14,161 nt of DNA from Caulobacterales bacterium RIFOXYB1_FULL_67_16 (lineage in GTDB: Bacteria; Pseudomonadota; Alphaproteobacteria; Caulobacterales; Caulobacteraceae), in contig MGLN01000033.1 of the NCBI GenBank assembly GCA_001796045.1, positions 1 through 14,161 on the forward strand. Reading direction: 5' to 3'. Position 1 is the stretch's first letter. Every line of letters begins with the position of its first letter. This document shows, piece after piece, positions 7,691 through 14,161 of this stretch. The notes beneath the pieces are model-generated. The model saw only the letters and a program-made list of their open reading frames with translations. It searched no databases and was not told where the DNA came from. Both the position numbers and the translations under genes were made by a program.

Positions 7691-8470
7691 GTGACCCAGC
7701 CGCCCTCCGCCCCCGCCCTAGCCTTCACCGCCAGCGATCGTCCCGAAGCCCAGGCCGCGCGCCAGGCCCTGATCGCCCGCTACGGCGCCGTGCCGGAGGA
7801 AGAGGCCGACGTCATCGTCGCCCTGGGCGGCGACGGCCAGATGCTGGAGACCCTGCACGGCAATCTGCGTCGCCGCACCCCCGTCTACGGCATGAACCGC
7901 GGATCGGTGGGTTTCCTGATGAACGACTATGACGAGGACGACCTGATCGCCCGCGTCGTGGCGGCGGAACGCACGGTCATTCATCCACTGCAGATGGACG
8001 CCTGGACCGAAAGCGGCGAAGTCCACACCGGCCTCGCCATCAACGAGGTCTCCCTGCTGCGTCAGACCCGCCAGAGCGCCAAGCTGAAGATCACGGTCGA
8101 CGACCGCGTCCGGCTGGACGAGCTGTCCTGCGACGGCTGTCTGGTGGCGACGCCGGCGGGATCCACGGCCTATAATCTGTCGGCCCACGGCCCGATCATT
8201 CCGCTGGACGCCAGCATACTGGCCCTGACCCCGATCAGCGCCTTCCGGCCGCGTCGCTGGCGCGGCGCCCTGCTGTCCCACCGGGCCAAGGTCCGTTTCG
8301 ACGTGCTGGAGGCGGACAAGCGGCCGGTCTCCGCCACCGCCGACAATTTCGAAGTCCGCCGCGTCTCCCGCGTCGAGGTTCACGAACGACGAGACGTGGC
8401 CCTGACCATGTTGTTCGACGCCGGCCGGTCCTTCGACGAGCGCGTCATGACGGAGCAGTTCACCAACTAG
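7691..8470 (+). CDS. nadK: NAD kinase
   Basis: NAD kinase phosphorylates the 2'-hydroxyl of the adenosine ribose of NAD to make NADP, the only de novo source of NADP in the cell. The protein has 259 residues, within the family range (about 250-300). All diagnostic motifs are present in order: GGDG at 46-49 with catalytic D48, GMNRGSVGFL (67-76), INEVSLL (117-123) and CDGCLVATPAGSTAYNLSA (147-165), which binds the nucleotide. It is cytoplasmic. The start is GTG at 7691, which gives an N-terminus of the expected kind (LAFTASD...); the ribosome site is weak (GGGG at 7676-7679). A small hairpin, TTGAC/GTCAA at 7656-7671, overlaps the stop of the preceding DUF2336 gene and may affect coupling. It lies between a DUF2336 gene and an Hpt gene, 64 bases before the latter. 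Confidence 0.95.
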   Translation: MTQPPSAPALAFTASDRPEAQAARQALIARYGAVPEEEADVIVALGGDGQMLETLHGNLRRRTPVYGMNRGSVGFLMNDYDEDDLIARVVAAERTVIHPLQMDAWTESGEVHTGLAINEVSLLRQTRQSAKLKITVDDRVRLDELSCDGCLVATPAGSTAYNLSAHGPIIPLDASILALTPISAFRPRRWRGALLSHRAKVRFDVLEADKRPVSATADNFEVRRVSRVEVHERRDVALTMLFDAGRSFDERVMTEQFTN

Positions 8471-8522
8471 CCAGCCTACACGGCTTCTTAAGGGGGCAAG
8501 GATAGGCTCCGCCTGAATTTCG

Positions 8523-8528
8523 AGGAGG
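8523..8528 (+). promoter_or_regulatory. Strong ribosome binding site of the Hpt gene
   Basis: AGGAGG, 6 bases before the ATG at 8535. It confirms that start and suggests higher translation than for nadK, whose site is weak. The 64 bases after nadK show no clear promoter, so the Hpt gene may share the upstream transcript. Confidence 0.75.
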
Positions 8529-8534
8529 CCCGCC

Positions 8535-9005
8535 ATGAGCGACCCGGCGCACGTCAAGCCCACTACGCTTCGCCCTCGCGTCGGGGGCGGCTTCGGCATC
8601 AACGCCGACGCCATCGCCCGCGCCGAAGAGGCGCTCAAGGCCATGTCGGCCCAGTTCGGCGAATGGCTGAACGACGAGGTCGTCAAGCTGGACAAGGCCC
8701 AAGCCGATGTGCGCGAGAAGGGTCTGACCACCGAAACCGCCGAGGCCCTCTATTTCCGCGCCCACGATCTTAAGGGCTTGGGGACCACCTACGAATATCC
8801 GATCGTGACCCGGATTGCCGGCTCGCTGTGCAAGCTGCTCGACGACGCCGCCACCCGGCTGCAGGCGCCGCTGGAGACCATCCACGCCCACGTCGATGCG
8901 ATCCGCTCCGTCGTCCGCGAACAGATCAAGACCGACGAAAATCCGACCGGACGGGTTCTGGCCGAGTCGCTGGAAGCCCAGGTGACCCAGCACAAGTCGC
9001 GCTGA
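8535..9005 (+). CDS. Hpt domain histidine phosphotransfer protein
   Basis: 156 residues, cytoplasmic. The Hpt signature is clear: FRAHDLKGLGTTYEYP (74-89), where H77 is the predicted phosphorylated histidine, followed by the conserved Lys and Gly. Hpt proteins relay phosphate between hybrid histidine kinases and response regulators; they have no kinase activity themselves. The domain is a four-helix bundle covering roughly residues 24-150. It is preceded by about 20 less ordered residues (Pro and Gly-rich). No kinase, receiver or regulator gene lies in the window, so this is an orphan relay protein whose partners are encoded elsewhere. It is last in the plus-strand group after nadK and is followed by a strong terminator. 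A structural-only role is unlikely because the His is kept. Confidence 0.88.
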   Translation: MSDPAHVKPTTLRPRVGGGFGINADAIARAEEALKAMSAQFGEWLNDEVVKLDKAQADVREKGLTTETAEALYFRAHDLKGLGTTYEYPIVTRIAGSLCKLLDDAATRLQAPLETIHAHVDAIRSVVREQIKTDENPTGRVLAESLEAQVTQHKSR

Positions 9006-9024
9006 TCGCTAGACACTGAAAATC

Positions 9025-9054
9025 AAAGGCCCCGTCGTCGAACGGGGCCTTTTT
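9025..9054. terminator. Bidirectional rho-independent terminator
   Basis: AAAGGCCCCGT (9025-9035) pairs perfectly with ACGGGGCCTTT (9042-9052), an 11-bp stem with a 6-base loop. On the plus strand the T-run is TTTTT (9050-9054), ending the Hpt transcript. On the minus strand the stem ends in TTT followed by GATTTT, ending the DUF2336 transcript that stops at 9065. The two convergent operons share it. Confidence 0.92.
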
Positions 9055-9064
9055 CAATTCCGGC

Positions 9065-10207
9065 TCAGGCGGCGTTGGCGGCGGTTTGCGCCGGGCGGAC
9101 GGGCGCGTGGTCCAGCCGCTCCATCAGATAGGCCAGATCGTCGCGCGGCACATTGGGTCGCTGGGTCAGGAACCGTTCCAGCATCTGCTGCCGGAACAGG
9201 TCGCTGGACGTGTCCACCCCTTCGGCCGAGAGCGCGCGCCAGGTGTCCACCCCGGCGCGGAAGGCCGGGAACAGCCGCGGCGGCAGCCCCGCCCGGTCGT
9301 AAATGGCCTTAAGTCCCAGCGGTCCCGCATCGTGGATCATCAGCCAGGCCCGATGGTGCGGCGTCGCCGCCAGCTCGGCCAGGCCGTACTCCAGCATCAC
9401 CATCTGCCCGCGGGCCAGTCCCCGCAGCAGCAGCGAGGCGTTCAACACCCTGCGCAGGTTCAGCTGGGCCATGAAGGCGGCCAGATCGGTGCTGGAGGCC
9501 GCCTGCTCCACCAGATCGATGGTCGCCCGCTCCCGCGAATACTGGGCCAGGCGGATGGCCGTTTCCGGGGCCACGGCATGGCGCGACACCAGGTGTTCGC
9601 GCACCGTCTCGCTGGCCAGCGCGATCAGTCTCTCGGTGATTTCGAGCGGCAAGACCTGACGATAGGCCACCGCGGCGACCACCTCGCCGGAATGCGGAAA
9701 ACGATCGACGATCACGCCCAGGGCGCGTTCCGACAGGTCGGCGTTGTCATTGGCAGCCAGAACCCGAACCGCCTGTTCATGCCCCTCGTCGGCGATGGAC
9801 TGGGCCACGTCGCGCGACACCCTCGGCCGGCCCGCGACCGCGATCTGTCGCACGGCCGAGCCGGCGCGGACGATCTCGATCAGGTCGCCGTCGCTCAGGG
9901 CCGGCGAGGCCCCGATGATCGGCAGGGCGATGCTGTCCAGATCCGCCGCCAGCCGCCGCGCCACGTCATGGGGAATGAGATCCGAGGCCTTCAGCGTCAC
10001 CGCCATGGCCCGGCGCACCAGTTCCGCAGCATCGTCGGCCAGAAGTCGCACGATCTTCTGCGCCGCCTCCCGCTCGCGGTCGTCCAGTTCGACCCGGTCC
10101 ATGCTGCGGCACAGCTTGTGCGCTGCTTCCGCCCGCTCGTCCGCGTCCGTCGCCTTGACCAGGCGCTGGATGTCCAGTTCGGTGAGGCGGGCGCGGTGGG
10201 CGGTCAT
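9065..10207 (-). CDS. DUF2336 family protein (second copy)
   Basis: 380 residues, helical, soluble, with no signal peptide. It is a paralog of the DUF2336 protein at 6526-7659. The shared core is residues 95-170 (LPIIGASPALSDGDL, QIAVAGRPRVS, LAANDNADLSERAL), and a further shared block is near 255-281 (NASLLLRGLARGQMVMLEYGL). The N-terminal half is rich in charged helices (DADERAEAAHKL, DDREREAAQKI). HEAT-like helical repeats suggest binding to another protein. Function is unknown for the family. It lies downstream of the lytic transglycosylase on the same strand with an 85-base gap, so the two may be co-transcribed. That gap holds a GANTC site (10223-10227), the methylation target of CcrM in this group, and no clear promoter. 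The start is ATG at 10207 with only a weak ribosome site. Confidence 0.85.
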   Translation of the reverse strand: MTAHRARLTELDIQRLVKATDADERAEAAHKLCRSMDRVELDDREREAAQKIVRLLADDAAELVRRAMAVTLKASDLIPHDVARRLAADLDSIALPIIGASPALSDGDLIEIVRAGSAVRQIAVAGRPRVSRDVAQSIADEGHEQAVRVLAANDNADLSERALGVIVDRFPHSGEVVAAVAYRQVLPLEITERLIALASETVREHLVSRHAVAPETAIRLAQYSRERATIDLVEQAASSTDLAAFMAQLNLRRVLNASLLLRGLARGQMVMLEYGLAELAATPHHRAWLMIHDAGPLGLKAIYDRAGLPPRLFPAFRAGVDTWRALSAEGVDTSSDLFRQQMLERFLTQRPNVPRDDLAYLMERLDHAPVRPAQTAANAA

Positions 10208-10292
10208 GGGCGGCTCGTCAGGGAATCGGCTCGGCCGACACCTTCACCCTGCCATGCTTAATGTCGGGTTTACCATCGCGACCTGATCACCT

Positions 10293-11090
10293 TCAGGCCG
10301 AATCCGCATCCTTGGGCGAAAAGGCCCCGCCGAAGCCGCCGCCCGAGGCGCCGTCCTGCCCCAGCAACAGGGCCAGAAGACCCTGCTCCTGCTTCAGCCG
10401 ATCCAGCCGGGCCGCCAGCGCCTGGTCCTGATCGCTCATCGGCGGCGGCGTCATCCGACGCTCGCCCAGACCGGCGGCCGGCGCCCCCTCCCCCGCCGTT
10501 CGCTGCAGATTGGCGTAGACCTCGGCTACCGTCGCCGCTCGCCCGTCCTTGTAGAAGATGCTGCGATTGGCCCGCGCCGCATCGGGAAACAGGGCGGCCG
10601 CGCTGCCGCCGGGGTTTCGGTCCATGGCCGTCATCAGACTGGCGGCGCCGGCCGGGCCCAGGAAGTGGGCGGCGTAGAGATCGCCGGCCCCAGGCTCCTT
10701 GCCCGTGCGGCCCCTCAGATAGGCGGCGTTGGACGCGGTCAGCTCGGCCGCCATGGCTGAGGCGGCGTGGGGATCGAAACGCAGGTCCAGCACCATGTTC
10801 CGCGCCGAACCTTCCACGCGCCAGCGACCGTCGGCCCCGCGATGGATCAGGTCGGCGTACTGGCCGTAGCCGTGCTGCGCGCCGTGCTGCTTGACCGTGG
10901 CGAGCCAGGTCTGCTCGATGAACTGGAACAGGCCGGCCGCCGACGAGGTGGGCGCCTTTGCCGAGGGGTTCATCGCGCTTTCGCGCCGCGCCGTCTTGAC
11001 CAGGAAGTCGTAATCCACGCCGACCGCCGTCGAGGCGCGCCGGATGGCCGCTTCTACGCCGCCTGAGGATGGAATCGCTCGGATGCCCAT
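10293..11090 (-). CDS. Lytic transglycosylase (SLT domain), no signal peptide
   Basis: 265 residues. The SLT fold occupies about residues 10-155. Catalytic E37 lies in ARRESAMNPSAKA, followed by SAAGLFQFIEQTW (50-62), the usual second motif. LYAAHFLGPAGAASLM (138-153) is a further typical block. Such enzymes cut the glycan strands of peptidoglycan to give 1,6-anhydro-muramic ends and open space for envelope machines. The N-terminus (MGIRAIPSSGG) has no hydrophobic signal, so export would have to be by another route, for example the flagellar type III pathway. The C-terminus has a short amphipathic helix (about 219-243) and a Gly-rich tail. The start is ATG at 11090; the ribosome site is weak. 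A perfect CtrA-type box lies 26 bases upstream, and DUF2336 copy 2 follows. A flagellum- or pilus-linked role is plausible but unproven. Confidence 0.85.
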   Translation of the reverse strand: MGIRAIPSSGGVEAAIRRASTAVGVDYDFLVKTARRESAMNPSAKAPTSSAAGLFQFIEQTWLATVKQHGAQHGYGQYADLIHRGADGRWRVEGSARNMVLDLRFDPHAASAMAAELTASNAAYLRGRTGKEPGAGDLYAAHFLGPAGAASLMTAMDRNPGGSAAALFPDAARANRSIFYKDGRAATVAEVYANLQRTAGEGAPAAGLGERRMTPPPMSDQDQALAARLDRLKQEQGLLALLLGQDGASGGGFGGAFSPKDADSA

Positions 11091-11116
11091 GACAGGCGAA
11101 GCCTCGTCGAACGTGG

Positions 11117-11131
11117 TTAATCAAGTCTTAA
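11117..11131. promoter_or_regulatory. Perfect CtrA-type box (TTAA-N7-TTAA)
   Basis: TTAA-TCAAGTC-TTAA matches the full CtrA consensus with exact 7-base spacing. It sits 26 bases before the lytic transglycosylase ATG (minus strand) and about 135 bases before the TonB-type gene (plus strand). Its position favours control of the transglycosylase operon. The sequence match is direct; CtrA binding is inferred. Confidence 0.6.
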
Positions 11132-11132
11132 T

Positions 11133-11152
11133 GGTTAACGGACGCGTTAACC
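11133..11152. promoter_or_regulatory. Palindrome with GTTAAC arms next to the CtrA-type box
   Basis: GGTTAAC (11133-11139) and GTTAACC (11146-11152) are perfect inverted arms with 6 bases between. The TTAA cores are 8 bases apart, one too many for a standard CtrA box. It could be an overlapping regulator site or an imperfect second CtrA site. Confidence 0.4.
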
Positions 11153-11251
11153 AGAGCCGTATCGACCTTGGTGGAACGGCTAAACCTCGCCGCAAACTTG
11201 CCACAACCGGCGCGCTCACTTTCGGTTACGGGCGCTGCGGGGGCGGTGAAC

Positions 11252-11258
11252 GAGGGAG
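11252..11258 (+). promoter_or_regulatory. Ribosome binding site that sets the TonB-type gene start
   Basis: GAGGGAG, 8 bases before the ATG at 11267. It supports that start over the in-frame TTG at 11168, which would add 33 residues of no TonB character. Confidence 0.65.
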
Positions 11259-11266
11259 TGTCGACC

Positions 11267-12004
11267 ATGATGATCCGTGCCGCCGGAGGCCCCGGCGCTG
11301 TCAGCCCGATCGACTTCGGGGAACGCAAGAAGCCTTTGCCGCGCTGGCTATGGGCCGCCATCGGCCTGTCCGCCCTGGCCCATGTCGGGGTCGGGGTGGC
11401 CCTCTATAATCAGAGGTTCCAGCTGGAGGCGCTCGCCGCGCCGCCCCCGGCGCCGCCGCCGACCATCGTCACCCTGGACCAACCACGTCCCAAGCCTCTG
11501 CCCAAGGTGGAGGCCAAGGCGCCGCCCGCAGCCCAGACCCCGACCCACAAGCCGCCGGTCGTCTTCCCGACGACAGAGGCTTCCCCCTTCACCCCGCCGG
11601 ACGCGCCCGTTACGGGCCAAGCCACGCCGGGCCTGATCGTCAGCACGGCGCCCCAGGGGGTCGAAGGCGGGACGGCGACGACCGAAACGCCGGTCCGCGC
11701 GGTCTCGGTCATCAATAATCCGACCTGGGCCAGCCGGCCCTCGGCGGCCCAGATGGCGCGCGCCTATCCGATGCGCGCCGCCGACAACGGCCTGTCCGGG
11801 GCGGCCAATCTGTCCTGCACCGTCCGCATCGACGGGGGCCTGACCGCCTGCCGCGTCGCCGACGAGACGCCCAGGGGGCAGGGCTTCGGTCGCGCGGCCA
11901 TGAGCCTGACGCGCGACTTCCGCATGAACCCCCGCACGGTCGACGGCCGCGCGGTGGACGGGGCGACGGTCAACTTCACCGTCCGCTTCGCGATGGAAGA
12001 CTAG
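11267..12004 (+). CDS. TonB-type energy transducer
   Basis: 245 residues. TonB couples the inner-membrane proton gradient, through ExbB-ExbD, to TonB-dependent outer-membrane transporters. The order of parts fits: a short basic cytoplasmic N-terminus (ERKKPLPR, 19-26), a single membrane helix (about 27-47) with SALAH, in which S35 and H39 match the Ser/His pair of the TonB transmembrane helix, and a Pro-rich periplasmic spacer starting APPPAPPPT and continuing through repeated P/K segments to about residue 115. Last is a C-terminal domain of the TonB_C type (about 160-245) with YP (about 164), the GLSGAANLSCTVRIDG strand pair and a closing FTVRF strand. No exbB, exbD or receptor gene is present in the window. 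Its stop overlaps that of the convergent oxidase gene in a shared CTAG, leaving no terminator between them. Confidence 0.85.
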   Translation: MMIRAAGGPGAVSPIDFGERKKPLPRWLWAAIGLSALAHVGVGVALYNQRFQLEALAAPPPAPPPTIVTLDQPRPKPLPKVEAKAPPAAQTPTHKPPVVFPTTEASPFTPPDAPVTGQATPGLIVSTAPQGVEGGTATTETPVRAVSVINNPTWASRPSAAQMARAYPMRAADNGLSGAANLSCTVRIDGGLTACRVADETPRGQGFGRAAMSLTRDFRMNPRTVDGRAVDGATVNFTVRFAMED

Positions 12005-13011
12005 AAGCGTCGAGGATCGAGGGCGCGGGCTTCCGGCGACGGCGCCCGCCCCTCGATCGCATCGGCCACCACGGCGCCGACCATCGGCCCCAGCAGCCAG
12101 CCGTTGCGACGGGGCGCCAGGGCCAGGAACAGTCCCTCCCCGTCCGGCGCCGGCCCGGCCATCGGCAGACCGTCCGCCGAGGCGCCGCGCACGCCGGCGC
12201 GCCATTCAATACTCAGGGGTTCGGGCGTCCGCCCCAGCACCCGCCAGGCCGCCTCGACCAGCCGCTCGCCCACGGCGGGGTCCGGCGCCGTGTCGCGCCG
12301 TCCCGGCTCCATGGTCGCCCCGATCACGGCGCCGCCGGTCATCGGCGCCACATAGGCCCCCGGCCCCCGCGCCACGCGCCGCGTCAGGGCGCAGGTCGTC
12401 ACGCCGATCTGGCCGCGGATCGGCTGGACGCCTTCGACCAGGGCCCGTGTCGCCTCCGGCGTCCCCGACACGGCCGCCTCGGTTCCGCTCGCCAGAACGA
12501 CCGTCGACGCCGTCAGTTCGCCGCCGTCCGTCTCCACCCGCCAACCACCCGTATCCCGACTCAGTCCCGTGACGCACCCTTTGACGACCGCGCCGTCCAG
12601 GGCGGCGCACAGGGCGGCCATCGCCTGGTCCGGCTCGATCTGAAGATCCTCGTCAGTGATCATCCGGTCCCCGTCGCGTCGGGCCGCGAACCCCAGTGTC
12701 TCTAGACGCGCCTCGATGGCGTCGACGTCCCCGCCGCGCCACTCGGCGGGACCTTGCGTCAGGACCACGCCTGAGGCGGCGGCGAAGCCGGGCCACAGGT
12801 CCCGCCCGGCGCGAAGCAGGGCGGCGCGCTCCGGCGAGACGTCGTCGATCGCCGCTTCCATCGCCGGCGCCACCATCCCGGCCGCCACGCGCGAGGCGTT
12901 GGGGCCGCCGGGATCGACAACCGTCACCCCATGGCCGCGCCGCTTCAGCTCGAAAGCCGTACTTAGGCCCAGCACCCCGGCGCCCACGATGACGATGGTA
13001 GGAGAAGACAT
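12001..13011 (-). CDS. FAD-dependent amino acid oxidase family protein (ThiO/DAO type)
   Basis: 336 residues from the chosen start. The N-terminus is a classic FAD-binding Rossmann motif: TIVIVGAGVLGLS, with GAGVLG at 10-15 and the ribose-binding acid D33 ending the second strand (VTVVD). NASRVAAGM (38-46) is the second flavin contact of the DAO family. The C-terminus has RRNGWLLGP (301-309), matching the RNG...GP segment seen in glycine oxidase ThiO and D-amino acid oxidases. The likely reaction is oxidative deamination of a small amine or amino acid with release of hydrogen peroxide; glycine oxidation for thiamine synthesis is one option, but no thi genes are nearby. Cytoplasmic. I start at the ATG at 13011 because the FAD motif begins five residues later, as usual, and GGGG lies about 8 bases upstream; the upstream in-frame start at 13083 would add 24 unrelated residues. 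It lies downstream of tuf but behind its terminator. Confidence 0.85.
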   Translation of the reverse strand: MSSPTIVIVGAGVLGLSTAFELKRRGHGVTVVDPGGPNASRVAAGMVAPAMEAAIDDVSPERAALLRAGRDLWPGFAAASGVVLTQGPAEWRGGDVDAIEARLETLGFAARRDGDRMITDEDLQIEPDQAMAALCAALDGAVVKGCVTGLSRDTGGWRVETDGGELTASTVVLASGTEAAVSGTPEATRALVEGVQPIRGQIGVTTCALTRRVARGPGAYVAPMTGGAVIGATMEPGRRDTAPDPAVGERLVEAAWRVLGRTPEPLSIEWRAGVRGASADGLPMAGPAPDGEGLFLALAPRRNGWLLGPMVGAVVADAIEGRAPSPEARALDPRRF

Positions 13012-13081
13012 CACCGGCCCCAGATCGACCTCTGTCGCGGCGAAAGCAAGACGGTCCGGGCGGACCTTTCGTCCTAGCCGC

Positions 13082-13118
13082 AAAGCAAAACGGCCCCAGG
13101 ATTTCTCCGGGGGCCGTT
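13082..13118 (-). terminator. Rho-independent terminator of tuf
   Basis: On the minus strand AACGGCCCC (13118-13110) pairs with GGGGCCGTT (13097-13089), a 9-bp stem whose 12-base loop can add a short GGA/TCC pairing. It is followed by TTGCTTTG (13088-13081), which with the stem's last bases gives a T-rich tail. It lies about 70 bases after the tuf stop and separates tuf from the oxidase gene. Confidence 0.8.
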
Positions 13119-13149
13119 CTGTTACGCGGCTCTGTCTTGTCGGCCTGTC

Positions 13150-13170
13150 GCGCGCCTCCGGGAGGCGCGC
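13150..13170. repeat. GC-only hairpin just after the tuf stop
   Basis: GCGCGCCTC and GAGGCGCGC form a 9-bp perfect stem with a 3-base loop, starting 15 bases after the tuf stop on the minus strand. No T-run follows, so it is not a terminator alone. It may protect the 3' end of the tuf mRNA or assist the terminator at 13082-13118. Confidence 0.6.
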
Positions 13171-13185
13171 GGCGGACCGGGTCGA

Positions 13186-14161
<976 letters not shown>

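Noticed and set aside
6651..7694. Plus-strand 347-codon frame overlapping the first DUF2336 gene
   Set aside because: Arg/Pro-rich shadow frame; the DUF2336 frame aligns with its paralog.
7718..8731. Minus-strand 337-codon frame antisense to nadK
   Set aside because: nadK has every expected motif; the antisense product has none.
9086..10261. Plus-strand open frame (391 codons) antisense to the second DUF2336 gene
   Set aside because: The DUF2336 frame has a paralog in the window and a terminator placed for it. The antisense product is Arg/His/Gln-rich and shows no family features.
10270..11124. Minus-strand 284-codon frame overlapping the lytic transglycosylase
   Set aside because: Gly/Arg-rich shadow; the SLT catalytic motifs are in the neighbouring frame.
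11168..11266. TTG start at 11168 for the TonB-type gene
   Set aside because: Adds 33 residues without TonB character, while the ATG at 11267 has a good ribosome site.
11348..12205. Minus-strand 285-codon frame antisense to the TonB-type gene
   Set aside because: Composition artefact; the plus strand has the TonB transmembrane, Pro-rich and C-terminal parts in order.
13012..13083. Upstream start at 13083 for the FAD oxidase
   Set aside because: The FAD motif normally begins within a few residues of the N-terminus. The extra 24 residues look like translated leader close to the tuf terminator.

Overview
The window is GC-rich bacterial chromosome with tightly packed genes. It most likely comes from an alphaproteobacterium of the Caulobacterales (Brevundimonas/Caulobacter type). 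The support is two DUF2336 proteins (a largely alphaproteobacterial family), TTAA-N7-TTAA boxes of the CtrA type in intergenic DNA, an alphaproteobacterial-looking EF-Tu, and very strong GC bias at third codon positions. This placement is inference from sequence character, not from a database match. No intergenic stretch exceeds 300 bases. I see no insertion sequence, CRISPR array, tRNA or rRNA.

Left part (1-4806). The C-terminal part of a class I c-type cytochrome runs in from the left edge. It converges, with a 4-base gap, on a two-gene RND efflux operon on the minus strand: a periplasmic adaptor followed by an HAE1-type inner-membrane permease, joined by an ATGA stop/start overlap. No TolC-type outer-membrane channel or regulator gene is in the window. 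A perfect 9-bp inverted repeat lies just upstream of the adaptor and is a good operator candidate.

Next (4807-6347), a minus-strand pair encodes an adducin-like class II aldolase fold protein and a predicted exported, probable outer-membrane beta-barrel protein. The barrel gene overlaps the aldolase end and has no normal start codon where one is needed.

Middle (6526-11090). On the plus strand: a DUF2336 protein, NAD kinase (nadK) and a lone histidine phosphotransfer (Hpt) protein, closed by a strong bidirectional terminator. On the minus strand, converging on that terminator: a lytic transglycosylase without a signal peptide, followed by a second DUF2336 paralog. CtrA-like boxes lie upstream of both outer genes (one perfect, one with a single mismatch). 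The arrangement suggests a co-regulated module tied to the cell cycle, motility or the envelope. It is the most interesting part of the window, but its function is unproven.

Right part (11267-14161). A TonB-type energy transducer (plus) converges on a ThiO/DAO-type FAD-dependent amine oxidase (minus), their stop codons sharing a CTAG. Upstream of the oxidase on the same strand is the tuf gene for elongation factor Tu, cut by the right edge and followed by its own terminator.
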